From Jacaranda mimosifolia (lineage: Eukaryota > Streptophyta > Magnoliopsida > Lamiales > Bignoniaceae), in assembly GCA_018894105.1 (NCBI GenBank), contig CM032128.1:33007299-33071298 (forward strand): DNA of 64,000 nt. The letters are read 5' to 3'. Every line of letters starts with the position of its first letter. The first letter of the stretch is position 1. Positions 1-13,000 of the stretch are shown here, in pieces. The position numbers and the translations under genes were made by a program. The notes below the pieces were generated by a model, which did not search any database, was not told the DNA's origin, and was given only the letters and a program-made list of their open reading frames with translations.

Positions 1-1281
1 TGTAATTTACATATGGTTTTCTAATATTAATAAATTTTTATGTTTATGAACAAGTCAATTTGTAAAAGAAACTTGAACCCCCGATTTTGTGGTAAGTTAA
101 CAATTTTATATTCTACCAACAACAATAATTTTTTGCTTTTATCGATTCTTTTTCCCTTTTTTCGTGTTATGGATTTCATTTAACCTTTTTTTTTTTATTG
201 CTTTTATCGATTTTTTTTCACTTTTTTGTGTTATGGATTTCATTTGACCTATGTTTTTTTTGCTTCTATCGATTTTTTTCACTTTTTCGTGTTATGGATT
301 TCATTTAACTATATTTTTTTTTTGTTTTTATTATTTTTTTGGTTTGATGTTTTGGTGGTGGCTTATGATTTATTTTTTTATGATTAAATTAAATATTATA
401 TATCCATATTTAAATTATAATTAAAATTAAATAAAATAAAATTTAAATTTAAATTTATTGTCTATAAAATGTATGGATTCAAAACTTTTTTTTTTATTAA
501 AATAAACTATATTAATAAATATTTTTCTTTTCAAATTTAATAATTTAGTAACCTTGATTCAATGATTAATTGAGACACGCATTGAAATCTTTCTTTCTTT
601 TATTTGTATGTGAATTTTTTTTAAAAGGATTACATGATGCCCAACCAATGTAATATAAATTATTTTAATTTCTATTGTATAATATATTTATTCAAGTTCT
701 CTCTCTCCCTATATATATAAGTTTATATATGAAATTAATATATATATATATATTAGTTTATATATGTATTGCCAGCTTGATGCATGGAGTGTTAATTTTT
801 TAGTGATCTATCTCTCTCTGTCTCTGTCTGTCTGTCTCTCTCTCTATATATATGTATGTATCTTTATATATATATAATAAAATATATTTTATATTATAAT
901 TTAATATTTTAATCACTAAGATTTAGAACTTTCTTTGTAAAAATTATTTTCAATTAATTTTTTCAAAAGCAATATTATTACTTTTCATATGTTTAATATT
1001 TACACTTTTTATGGATACAATTATAATTTATATATTGACCAGCTATGTTTATATTATTGGTTCGAATTAGATTATAAACCATGTTGTTAAAGTAACAAAT
1101 TTATTTGAAATAAAGTAAAATGATGGTTAGTTTATTTAAAAAATAAAAATTTCAAGATTGCATATGCTAAGAAATTTTAAAACTTTACCAAGTATAGTAC
1201 AACCGTTGTTACCTTTAATCATTAAAAACAACAATTATGTATGTTTTGTTAACTTTTGTGATTGACAAAAAACTTCTACTC

Positions 1282-1324
<43 letters not shown>

Positions 1325-2300
1325 GCACAAATGTTAAGTTATTATATAAATGGCTAAAGTGAGTATGTAAATTTAGCTATTGACATATTTATGTTAAATA
1401 TTTAATTTTTATTTCATAAATTTAGGCATTGAGTCTGGATAGTAGTTTTGACATTTTTTATATTTTGAAATGGTAAGATTTCCTAACTCTTTCTATGTTT
1501 AGTTTGAAATTTTTTGCCTTACTTTAATATTCTCTAAAATATATTTTATTCCATATTTTGATATTTTAATTAAGTTAAGTTCCTTAATCTAAGCTCATAA
1601 TCCCTACAAATAGTATATGCTAAAAATAACTGAACATACAATACACTAATATTTAAAAGTATGAAAATATTTTTTTTGCTTCACCTCTATAGAATCATAT
1701 CCTTGCTGAGTTAAATTCTATTTGTTTTATTATGCATGTATTTTGTAATTTTTATACGATTTTCTAATATTAATAAGTTTTGTATGTTTATGAGCCATCT
1801 TAATTTATAAAAGGAATTTGAAGTCTCGATTTTGTGGTAAATTAAAATTTTAGATATACTTTTTGATTTTGATCGATTCTTTTCACTTTTTTCCATATTA
1901 TGATTTTCCTTTAACCAGTAATTTATTTATTTATTTATTACTATTTTGTTAGTTCGATGTGTGAAAAATATTTGTAATAAAAATTTTGTTAATTTTTATA
2001 AATTATTATTTTTGTTCAATGTTTATAATATTTAAAAAATATCAATAATAAATTATAATTAATATATATTGGATCTAATAAAAATTTGAATTTAAAATTG
2101 TTGCACGGGGTCAAGACTAGTAGTAGAAAATGAAAAATGTGAATTTGGGAATAAAACCAAACAGGCCGTTAAAATCAACTTAAATCCAAATCGAGGTAAG
2201 GGCACTCGCCGCACTCCTACTTGAAAAGAGAAATAGGGCCCGTGCCCAAAAAAAAGTGAAGAATGGGAGAGAACATGTGGTTCACATCTGGACAGTGGAG
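1..2300. repeat. AT-rich intergenic region with diverged direct and tandem repeats
   Basis: No gene is supported here. The DNA is very AT-rich, with TA and CT/GA simple repeats (for example about 1262-1324 and 819-850). A unit of about 61-65 bp containing TTTATCGATT, then CACTTTTT and TTATGGATTTCATTT, is repeated three times starting near 134, 199 and 261. A fourth diverged copy lies near 1865-1915. The wider stretch 1-195 also matches 1739-1915 in the same orientation (shared words such as TTTTCTAATATTAATAA and GATTTTGTGGTAA), so the two blocks are a diverged direct repeat about 1.74 kb apart. Their origin is unknown; decayed LTRs or a duplicated non-autonomous element are possible. Confidence 0.6.
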
Positions 2301-2304
2301 TCCA

Positions 2305-2314
2305 TATATATATG
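2305..2314 (+). promoter_or_regulatory. Probable TATA box of FZL
   Basis: TATATATATG lies about 180 bp upstream of the FZL start codon, in a region that becomes C-rich downstream, as plant 5' UTRs often do. A GGGCCC-containing stretch sits near 2236-2248, just upstream. Position and composition fit a core promoter; the transcription start is not visible. Confidence 0.4.
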
Positions 2315-2492
2315 TATACCAAGCCAAGCACTGTCCAAACTCAAAACACTGCCCGCAATTCAAAAATCCCATCTACTTGGATAAGCAAATCTCACATTCA
2401 TCACCACAGCCATAAAAAAGAAAGAGCAGGTCCCACCCGGCCTACTCCACCACCGCCAACCCCAGCGCCGCCGCCCCTTCCTCCTTGCATCT

Positions 2493-5048
2493 ATGGTAAT
2501 TACTTCTTTCTCTCCTTTGACCTCCACTAGTCTTTCTCCCCATCTTTTCCACTTCCATCCCAAACCCACGCTACGAGCTACGAGCTTTCGCTCTCGCCCC
2601 TTGCAGACCTTTTTATTCTCTCATGCCGCTGCCTCAAGCGGCAAGAATACTCTAATCTCAAGCTCCGTAAATCAGAATCAACCGAGAACTCTGTTTCCCG
2701 GCGGTTACAAGCGTCCGGAGATCAAAGTGCCAACTCTCGTCCTCCGATTGAGTTCCGATGAGGTGTTTAGGGATGATAAGGCGGTACTTGATGTCATTGA
2801 CGACGCCATTTCTGATAGAGTTGGAATTGTGGTGCTTACTGGCGGCGAGGGCAGCGGGAAGAAGTTGTATGAGGCTGCCTGTGTGCTGAAATCTGTGATT
2901 AAGGACCGTGCTTACTTGTTGATCGATGAGCGCGTGGATATTGCTGCAGCGGTTAATGCCAGCGGCGTTTTGCTTTCTGATCACGGTTAGTGTATATACT
3001 AACGTGATGTTTTGAGCTCGAGTTTATTAGTTAACAGTGTTGTGTATCTAGTCAACGCATTCTGTAGATCAGCGAAAAAACCTCCGAACTCGGTACTCTG
3101 TTCTTACAGCGTATGCCACTCTTTCATCTTGTAATGTGTTTGGACTCAAGAAATTGAAATTGATGAAAATCAGTTCTAATTTGAATGGAGGTGATTCTAG
3201 TTTCTATTCTAAAGGTTTAATTACCAGAATGGATAAGCTATGTTAGGTTGCATTTACCCTTGGATTTGATGGGAAGAGAAAAAATTTGCAGGAGATTGTG
3301 GTGGAGAATTGTTTAGCTCAAGATATGAGAAACATGAAAGCTAACTAAATTGGCTAGTTGACATTTTTTGACACCAATATAAATAGGTTGATGTGAGGTA
3401 AACTATAACATATGGATTCACTATTTTCTTCATTGAGTTTTTGTTATTCTATTAAGTTGATTTATTTGTCAATTCAAGTAAAGAAAATGATTTTTGAATT
3501 TGGTCCTTGTCTTATGTTTGTCCAGCTCCTGGTTTAGCTTTCAGGTTTATTTTTTGGGGTGCATTTTGTTAATTTGAATTCTTTCTGATACTTGATAGGT
3601 CTGCCTACCATCGTGGCCAGGAACACAATGATGGATGCAAAAGCTGATTCAGTGATTCTACCTTTGGTAGCAAGGACCGTCCAAACTCATGATGCTGCAT
3701 TAGATGCTTCTAATTCTGAGGGCGCTGATTTTCTTGTTTATCCTATTAATGGAGATGGTCGTCCAGAGGAACTGGTGAGCTCTGTGTCTGGGCGTGTAAA
3801 AATTCCAATTTTTATCGTGGTTGATTCTCTTAGGGGTGGGATATTCTCGAAAATATCATTGGATTTACTAAGATCAGGAGTTAGTGGTATAGTTGTTTCA
3901 GTGGATGAATTGAACTCGTTGAGAGAAGATGACTTGAGCAAGTTCTTTTACAGTGAACATGCATCAAATAGGAAAGTAGAGCATGGCAGTCAAAATTTTG
4001 ACAGTCTCAAAACTACAGATACAGGGAATGGCTTTCCTGGGAAGAAGATGTTTGCTGGGTTTACCAGATTGGAAGAGAGAGAACAACAGCTCATAGACAA
4101 GGAGAGAGTGATATTGCTTGAAGCTATTAATGTCATCCAGAGAGCCACACCACTGGTGATCTTTTATTGCTCAAAGCTTTGGTATTTACGGGTGTTCTTA
4201 CATGATATTACATTCACTACTGGTCTTTCTGCTAAAGCTAATGTGAAGTTTCAATTTTAGCAGATGGGGGATATCTCACTCCTCAAAGATGCTGTTTCTC
4301 AACTTGACGAGCCATTTTCACTGGTTATAGTGGTAATTGTGTGCTGAACTTCAACCAATTCTGGTTCCACGGATATACATGGGTATTAGCTCTAAATTTC
4401 AATGCATATTTTTTGTTTATTAGTTGGTTGTTGGACCAATCAGACCTTGAGTCATTACATGTCTTGGGGGGTGGTTGGGGATTTTTATTGAAAATTATAA
4501 AGATATCAGCGATTCTTTAATTCTCACGGGGCCTCATCCTTCTTAATTCTTATAAAGATTTTTGAAGGTAATTCATCTGTGAGCTTACATTTAAGTGTAT
4601 GCCAAAATTGCTGCGGATCTTTGAAATGCTCTCGTCGTTCTATTTTGAGTTGACATTTGTCGTTTATTGGGCAAATGGGATATCTTTTTCTTCCATTTGT
4701 TTCTTTCTCCTGTTTACCATTGATTCTGTTTGCTTTATTTAAAGATTTTAACATTTGGAAACTTCAGCTGAAGGTATTGTTTGCTTGAACTGCCCACCTG
4801 AAGTACTTGAAGTTTCGCTATCTGTTTCATGCTGAAGAAACAAATATTCTGAAGCAAACAATCATAATCTGCATAATCAAAAGATTGACATATATAATAG
4901 TTGAACAAAGAGAGAAAACCAGTCATTTAAACTTGAAGTTGAATCAGTAACTCAAGGAAACTTTCACTGAAAAGAAGTAGCCATACAATCGAATTGTTGG
5001 CTTTTCTGATAGTTGCAACTGTCTGCAACTACATAGAGTTTTCAGTTT

Positions 5049-5081
<33 letters not shown>

Positions 5082-8000
5082 ATCTTAAGATGTACCTTTT
5101 TGGTATGCTCCTAATAATATTAGGTGCTAAATTGTTTAGGTGCATAATCTTTTTGTTGTTGATTGGAATATGCTTATCTCTAATGTCGAGTTTTCCTAAT
5201 ATTCTCTGTTAGCTTCCTTCAGAGTTGTTAATTAAAAAAAAAAAAAAAAATGTTGACAAATGGCAGAGTAGCTTCCTGGTGCTAATTTGTTTCTTGCAGA
5301 TCATCCATCTAAAAGCTAAAAGCCGATTGGCTTTGAGTGGGAAGACTGCCCAAGATCATTAATGATCTGGAGAAGGTTTTATTTGGTATAAGATACCTGC
5401 GATAGTTTGATAAGTGCTCCCAAAGAAAAAGGGTTTGTGCATTTGTTTTGTTTGGGGGGGGGGGGGGTTGATTGAAGAAAGAAAAGGAAAGTAAGAAAAA
5501 AGAAACAATCTTGTTTTCTACTTGGAAATAAAGGATTCAGATTCATGAATTATTTCCCTTTCTAGTGTGTATCATATAGCTTTTATCATAAATTCTAAAC
5601 TGATTGGTAGTTTTTTTTTGGTTACCATTTAGATTGTGCTATCCTAATTTTCCATTTCATGAGCTTAGTGCAAGTGTTTCTTCAAGATTGCCAGAAGCAG
5701 CATAATTTTCCTTTTTCTTGTTTAACAGGGAGCTCGGTAAGATTCTTACTTTTATTGATTTCACAGGGAGAGTTTAACTCTGGAAAGTCGAGTGTTATCA
5801 ATGCTTTTCTTGGCCAAAGATACTTAAGGGATGGGGTTATTCCTACAACTAATGAGATCACCTTTCTACGCTATTCTGAGTCAGAGTTAAGCGAGCAACG
5901 GTGTGAAAGGCATCCTGATGGTCAATATATATGCTATATACCTGCTCCAGTTCTTAAAGAAGTGAGTTTTCTTAACTTTGGCTTCCTTGAATCACTACAG
6001 TTAGATACATGCCAGCAGTGTGTTAGGAAAGTACAAATTTGTTTATTGTAAATTATTCATATGCGCAGTCTTAAAGGATTTACTTTCTAATTTCATGCTT
6101 ATCTCTCATCAGTTGTTTACTTTTTTCCTTAAAATTTCTCTTTCCTCCCTCTTGTTTTTAATTATTTATTCCTATTTTCCATGGAAATTGTATTTCTAGT
6201 AGTCAAATGTTTTGTGCAGCAATTGGTATCATCATTCAACAAGGCTGCACTTAAAAGTCTTGATTTCAAGTAATTAAAATTTTCATTGAATTTTGGTTTC
6301 AAAATTCAAATCTTCCTTTGTTATCCTAATTATCATCAATGCTGCAACGGTCATGATTGTCAACTATTCTCACAAACATTTATCCACTGAAATAACTTTA
6401 CCCAGAATGAGTTAAATGGAAATTCATAGTTTCAGGATGGGTGAAACAGTCATCATATCCTCTGATTGTTGCTGTTTATGTTAATAGGTGTCTTTAGGTG
6501 TGAGTTAGTTTGAGTTGGGTCTAAGTTATCTCACTTAGTATTCCTTATTGCCCCCCTGCAAGCAGATGATAATTGTTGATACTCCTGGAACAAATGTGAT
6601 CCTTCAAAGGCAACAACGGTTGACTGAGGAATTTGTGCCTCGTGCAGATTTGATCCTTTTCGTTATGTCGGCCGATCGACCATTGACTGAAAGTGAGGTA
6701 TGATCTAGGTCCCACTATAGATGAATGATGCCTTGTGATACTATTTCCTACACTTGTTTATTTTATTGAGAATTCTTTATGGGGATTTTGAAAAACTATA
6801 GCAATTAATTATGTTGGCTTACACCTGTGAGACTCCTCATACCTGTTTGGCAATATTTGAATGCTGTTGCTATCTGAACTCTAATTAATCATAGTAACAG
6901 ATGCTTACAATACTTGTATAGCTGAAAATAATTTATTGTGATCGTGTAATACCAAGTTAGATCCCGTAGGCCTGACCAACTCTCAACTTGTTTCGTTTTT
7001 CTGTACCCTGTTTAAATGGATTTTAACATGTATATTTGGCACCTTAGATTGATACATGAGAAATATTATTTGGTTTCCTCTGTATCTTTTTGGTTCTCTT
7101 TCTAATTTCGGTACTGTTTAATTTTATTTGAATTATGGTCCTTGTTTTTAACCTTTGGGTGAATTTCAGATGTTGGACTTTTATGAGACACGTTTATGAT
7201 CAAGACTTCATGTTTGCATATTCTTTTTATCATATATATTATATATCGCAGTAATTGCCCTTTCATCTACTCTCTTCCCTTCACTCTAACCTGAGAAGCT
7301 AATCTTTTACCCCCCCCATGTTGCCTGCCAGGTTGCTTTTCTTCGCTATATTCAGCAATGGAAGAAAAAAGTTGTTTTCGTGCTGAATAAGTCTGACCTG
7401 TATCAAAATGCAGATGAGGTTGAAGTTAATATCTATGGTTCAATTGTTTATACCTAGTCAAAAAAGTGTTATCTTATTTTTGGGAGTGGTGGGGGAGGTT
7501 TGTGTGGGGGAACACGGCTTTTTTGAGCCATGCTTAGGAACTTTTTCTGAGTAAGTTTCTAAATGCTAAATGCAGCTTGAGGAAGCTATTGCATTCATCA
7601 AGGAAAACACTAGAAAGATGCTGAATGCTGAACATGTCACCTTATACCCTGTTTCTGCTCGGAGTGCTCTTGAAGCAAAACTCTCTGCTATTGGTGGTCT
7701 GGAAAAGCAAGAACATTTCTTGAATACTCCATATCCGGGGGCGAACAACTTTTCTGATCTAGAAAAGTACCTGTATAGCTTTTTGGACGCAGCAACAGAT
7801 AATGGGATTGAAAGAATAAAGCTTAAGCTAGAAACCCCAGTTAAGATTGCTGAACAGTTGCTTTCTGCTTGTCAAAAGATTATCAGGGAGGAGTGCCAGC
7901 AAGCTGAACAGGACTTGGTGTTGGCGAATGATCTTCTAAGCAGTGTAAAAGAGTATGCATTGAAAATGGAAAGTGAAAGCATTTCTTGGAGGCGACAAAT

Positions 8001-11000
8001 TTTATCTCTGGTATGATCCACCTGCATTATATATCTTTTTTACCTGTTTTGTTTCTTCAAATACTTGTGATATTGTTGGTGGATGAACAAATGCAGATTG
8101 ATAATGTGCAAGCACGTGCAATCAAACTTGCAGAATCTACTTTGCAATTATCAAATCTTAATCTGGTCAGTTCATTTGTCCTTAAAGGAGGTAAATCTGC
8201 CCAAATGCCAGTGACCTCAAGTCTTCGGAATGAAATAATTGATCCGGCGGTCTCAGAAGCTCAAGTGAGTGCATGGTTCTGTTTTTGTTGTAATTGAACT
8301 TCTAGCTGCAGTTCAAATGGTGGTCATTATATCTAGTTCAAGTCCTATCATTACATCCCTCCCCTTGCGCTTATCACCTATGTGAAGTAGTTTGTTGTTA
8401 GGAATGCAGGCAGCAGTGAGGTTTAATACCAGGTTGTTTTTTGTTGTATTTGATTATGCTCAAATACTCAAATGAGCCAAGCTTGTGTCTGCTAAGAGCT
8501 GTTTCCCTGTTAGTAAGCAAATAGTATATTTCTTCTTCCAGCCAAATTGAATCTCTTTGTCGATTATCTATGCTTGTCGTGCCAGAGACCCTATTCAAAA
8601 TTTTATAGCAACTACAATTCAATGTTTAGATTGATTTGGTATTCTTTTATCCTTCAAATTTGAAAGTCGCATAAAAGTGTGGAGAAATAAAAATTTATGA
8701 AGATATTTTATTGCCAAATTAAGTCTTTTCCCATCATTTACGGAAACATATAATGTGTCTAGATTGAGATATTTTCTCTAAATTCTTAACTGGAGAGAGT
8801 CTTCGCTGCTTCAAATTTTTTACGTGTTAGGACACATGATGCTTTCTAGTGAACCCTGCCTGTATGCGATTTATTATTTCTTTGCCATCTATGTTTTACA
8901 TGGCGGGAGTTGATATGACATGTTATACATTTTCCTTTTTCTGAAAATTTCATTGGCATCCAGAAAATACTTGGGGAATATGCTACGTGGTTACAATCAA
9001 ACAATGCTCGTAAAGGAAATATATACAAAGAATCATTTGAGAAAAGATGGCCTTCAGTTGTTCCTTCTGTCCAGTCTCAATTGGAGGCCAGTGAAGTGCT
9101 AAGAACAAAGCATGAAGAAGGCATAGCAGTCATTGAGGATTTTAGTGCGGCCGCTGCTTCTAAACTGTTTGAGCAAGAGATTCGTGAAGTGGTAAGTTCT
9201 CGACATGCTTTTCAGCCGGTGAAATAAGGCTTCATTTTTTTGAAACCAGTTTGGCACAAGAACAGTGAAGCAAATTAAGTACATTATATTCCTGTAGAAG
9301 TTTAAAAAAGGCCAGTTGCCGTCAAACAGCTTAAAAATTGTATTACATTCTATTATTTTTTTGAATTAAGGATTCCTAGCTGTATGGTGGAGCTTGTCCC
9401 AAATTTGTGAACTATAACCTCCAAAACACTGTAATGTAACGCAAATTAGGCTTGTTAATGCATGGTAGGTTGAATTCATTGACATTCCCCAGGATTTTCT
9501 TCAGGTTTTCAATTCTCAGTTCGAGCTTCATTCCTACATTAAGAAAGCATGAATTGACAATATTTTGTTTAACATTTTCAGTTAATGAATTGTCTTCTCT
9601 GATAATTCCTGGAGTGGATTATCACTTTACAACCTTAGGCCACTAACATTTTTTCACTATCTGCTGCCAAGTGATATACTTGCTAGAAATTTTTTTCTGT
9701 AATTGCTTTGATGTGGTAATTCTTTATGCTTATTGAATCTATTTGACTTCAATTAAATAAGAAAATTGGGTGCTTTCGGGATGTTGGTTAACTGGTTTGA
9801 AGACATATGGGGCAACCAGAAGATAAGTCTTATTTTACGAGCCAATCTAATTCTACTGCATTTCTGTTAATACATTTTCAGCTATTGGGTACTTTTGGTG
9901 GATTGGGAGTAGCTGGTCTATCTGCATCACTTTTGACATCCATCTTGCCTACCACTTTAGAAGATCTCCTTGCTTTAGGCCTGTGCTCTGCTGGCGGGTA
10001 CGTAAATTGTAATCTACCTCCTTTTGCTATCTGTCAATATCCTTTCTCTGCTTTCATCTATGAGAACTGGGGTTTGTTCTGTTTCATTTTATGTTTTATA
10101 TAAATTGGCTGGAACTAGAATTTTTTGTTCAACTTGATGAAGATACTGGTTCCTATTCTTCTGAAACACACCTTAATGCCTCAAAGTTGGATGCGATGGC
10201 TTCGGACAGAGTAGATTATGTAAGCTTCTGGACAAGCTAAAGTTTGTTGAAAACATAAAAATAAATGAGTATTTTTCAATACTCCAGAATAAGACCCATG
10301 GATCCTTATGATTGGTATCTTCATCCTATATTGTTCTAGTAAAATGATATTTGCATGGATACAACACCGTGTTGGGCCTGATCCCCTTTAAGCATCGGTC
10401 AATCCAGAAATGTCTATATATTACTTTTCATGTCCTGCGGGAAGCTTGGGTAAACCTTCCTTACTGATATTCATAAACCCAAATATCTTGAAACCTAACA
10501 AAATTGAGCAGCTGGAGCCGAAACTCAAACTTAATATTATAGGTTTCATCAATTAGTTATCTTGAAACTTAGAGACTTGTCTTATCACCTATCGAAAATC
10601 TCCTGTTTAAAGTCTTTTATCTGATATTGGATTTTAGGTACAAGGCTGGATATACATATGTTCCTTGCTCTTGGCATTTCTTTTGCTTTAGGTTTTCAAT
10701 AAATACTGATGGAAATGATATCTTTGATGATAGTCTGTTGGCAATTTCAAATTTGCCAACCCGGAGGCAACAGGTGGTGGATAAAGTGAGAAGAACTGCT
10801 GATGCATTGGCTCGTCAGCTTGAAGAGGCAATGCAAAAGGACCTCTTGGAGACTACAAACAGTTTGAACAACTTTGTAACACTTATTGGCAAACCATACC
10901 AAGAAGTAGCAGGAGATCGAGTGAATAAACTGTTGGGCACTATAGATGAACTAACAGCTATTCAGGAAAAACTTGAAACATTACAAATTGAAATCCAAAA

Positions 11001-11019
11001 CCTTCATGTAGCAAGGTAG
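2493..11019 (+). CDS. FZL: FZL, FZO-like dynamin-family GTPase of chloroplast membranes (11 coding exons)
   Basis: FZL is a plastid dynamin-like GTPase that shapes thylakoid and chloroplast membranes. Exons: 2493-2985, 3599-4155, 4264-4332, 5767-5961, 6566-6697, 7332-7418, 7576-8010, 8097-8264, 8964-9191, 9882-9997 and 10734-11019. All junctions are GT-AG and join in frame to about 921 residues, close to the ~912 I recall for Arabidopsis FZL. Residues 1-50 are Ser/Thr-rich, like a transit peptide. Residues ~60-300 are a FZL-specific barrel-like region, resembling thiamin phosphate synthase in my memory of annotations. GTPase motifs: P-loop GEFNSGKS (~374-381), DTPG (~443-446) and NKSD (~501-504). 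A Gly/Leu-rich hydrophobic segment (~789-827) is the membrane anchor, followed by a C-terminal helical region. Introns 2, 3 and 4 have NAG-NAG or close double acceptors. The end is uncertain: AG|GTAGCG at the stop could splice to 11143, giving a tail of a few residues. Confidence 0.95.
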
Positions 11020-12225
11020 CGCTAAACCTTTGTTTCTCATATAGTCTCTCCCTTTTCTCCAATAGTGTCAAATGTTGTAAGAGTATGTTTTCTGATGAAG
11101 ATGACTGGCCAGGGGAAACTGGGTTTTGATGTTTGTCTGCAGAGGAACATTCTAGAATCAATTATTATTATTATTTTTTTGTAGCCATCATTCCCTGTCA
11201 TTCTTTTGTAGATTATCATTTATCAATTAAAATTCAAGTTTTTCCTTTTGCTTTTGCAACTACGACCTATTGAAAAAGTTGTAATATTGAAGTGTAATCA
11301 TTTACGAACATTTTGGGAAATTTTACCTCCCACTTGAGTGCTACCTTTTTTTTTTTTTTGTTGTGAAATGTATACTTTAGTAATATTTTAATAAGTTTGT
11401 GAGTTGTACAAACTTGCATGATTATATTATAAAGTGAAATAATGATACTATTACATGAATTTAATTATCGGCAATCACATAAGAGGGTAGTATCCCATGA
11501 GCTCATTATGATTGTGCTTAAATTGTGTTATGTCGGCCATAAAGTTTGTCTAGTGCTTGATGATTTTGTTTTTTGGCCGACAATTAACTATAATACCAAC
11601 CATTGTCGTCCTGACTTTTTTCCATGATTTTTGGCGATGCACATTTTTCCTTTCCTTTTGGTCTTTCTTTACAAGCTGAGACCTTGGAGGAAGAAAAGGT
11701 TCCACTAGTTAGGTAAAAAAGAATCTCATTTCTATTTTAGAGTTAAAGCAAAACAGAAATATTTTTTAAAACGAAATCACTAATGAGAGTAAAGACCAGC
11801 TCTACTTTTACTGATCTTTTTTCATGCAAAGGTGGTGACTGGTGATCAACAAACAGTACAATTGCACATGGACGGAGTACAGATAAGGTTTTGATTGGAA
11901 AACGAAAAGGAAAAGTAAAGAATTCAAGAACGTAAAATGGTTTGAACAAACAATTTTAATGGCTAGGGTTGTAAGATTGTGAGCTACAAGAAATATCTAG
12001 TCTTGTTGGTCCCCTAGCCCTAGACTTTTTAGAATTTGCATTGAAGTGTCAAGTTTGTGGAATTATGAAAGAGCTACTTTTGTGTTCATGTAGTGCTTTC
12101 CTTTGTTTGAATTGGGAGTAACATATGAAAGGGCAAAGAAAATGAAGAATGACTCTAGCTTAATATGTTTAAAGTGCATATCGTACAACCTCGTTAAAAT
12201 CTATGGTGGTCCTATCAAATTTATG
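11020..12225. other. FZL 3' flank, no further gene seen
   Basis: This is the likely FZL 3' UTR followed by AT-rich intergenic DNA. A possible final FZL exon starts at 11143, after a good TTTGTCTGCAG acceptor. A T-tract lies at about 11347-11360. I see no other conserved coding signal. Confidence 0.5.
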
Positions 12226-12992
12226 TGGAAAAAATGTAATTTTGGTCCTTTATCTATTGCCCATTTTTTAAATGGTTCATTTTCTATTGCAACTTGTATA
12301 TTTAGTCCATTATCTTAAATTTGTCATTGCATTTAGTTCATTTATTTACAAATTTAGTCATTCGGACTGTTTAATTTGAAATCGAGCCGAAACATATCCA
12401 ATCACGTTTCATTAGATCAAAATTTTGGATTTTTTGGACACATATACTCAGGTACCATATCTTTACAGTATCAACTTAAAATTTAACTAAATCTTGAATT
12501 TGAAGAAGTGATTTGGAAACAATTGCTGCAGTTATTTTTTAATCTGAAAGAAACAAAAGTTAATAAAAATATTAAGAAAGATAGTTATTTAAAGTATAAT
12601 TTAGGAAAGTACATATATATGAAAAGTTGAACATAATTATTATAAAAATGAATATTTATAGGTGAAAAATGTGGCCGGCTTTTTTTCTTATCTTTTTTAA
12701 TCTAAAAAAATATAAGTGCGGCTATTATTTCTTAAATCACATCTTCAAATTTAAGATTTAGTTAAAATTTTAAGCTGATACGGCAAAGATGTAGCAACTG
12801 AATACACATGGTCAAAAAGTACCGAATTTTGGCCTAACGAAAGGTGATTGAACATGTTTCGGGCTTGATTTCAAATTAAGCGGCCGAAGGACTAAATTTG
12901 CAAATAAATCGACTAAATACGCAAGTTGTAATATAAAATGGATCATTTAAAAAGTTGGCAATAGTTAACAGACTAAAATTGCAATTTTTTTC
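12226..12992. mobile_element. Non-autonomous long-inverted-repeat element, copy 1 (Mutator-like)
   Basis: About 767 bp with terminal inverted repeats of roughly 330 bp. The left arm reads TTTGGTCC, then TTGCCCATTTTTTAAATGG; the right arm carries its complement, TTTAAAAAGTTGGCAATAG. It is flanked by the direct repeat AATTTATG (12218-12225 and 12993-13000), a plausible 8 bp target duplication. It has no coding capacity. A close relative lies at 19760-20561, and inner words such as AAAATGTGGCCGGC are shared. Long arms and an 8-10 bp duplication fit a Mutator-like non-autonomous element; the family is not named. Confidence 0.75.
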
Positions 12993-13000
12993 AATTTATG

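Noticed and set aside
1056..1075. GGTTCGAATTAG as a tRNA B-box
   Set aside because: No A-box, no acceptor pairing and no cloverleaf around it.
2312..2530. 72-codon frame upstream of and overlapping the FZL start
   Set aside because: Its ATG lies within the predicted TATA region, so it is probably not in the transcript; Pro-rich content reflects the C-rich leader.
5454..5467. Poly-G tract in an FZL intron as a functional element
   Set aside because: A homopolymer run in an intron; may be slippage or a sequencing artefact and has no supporting context.
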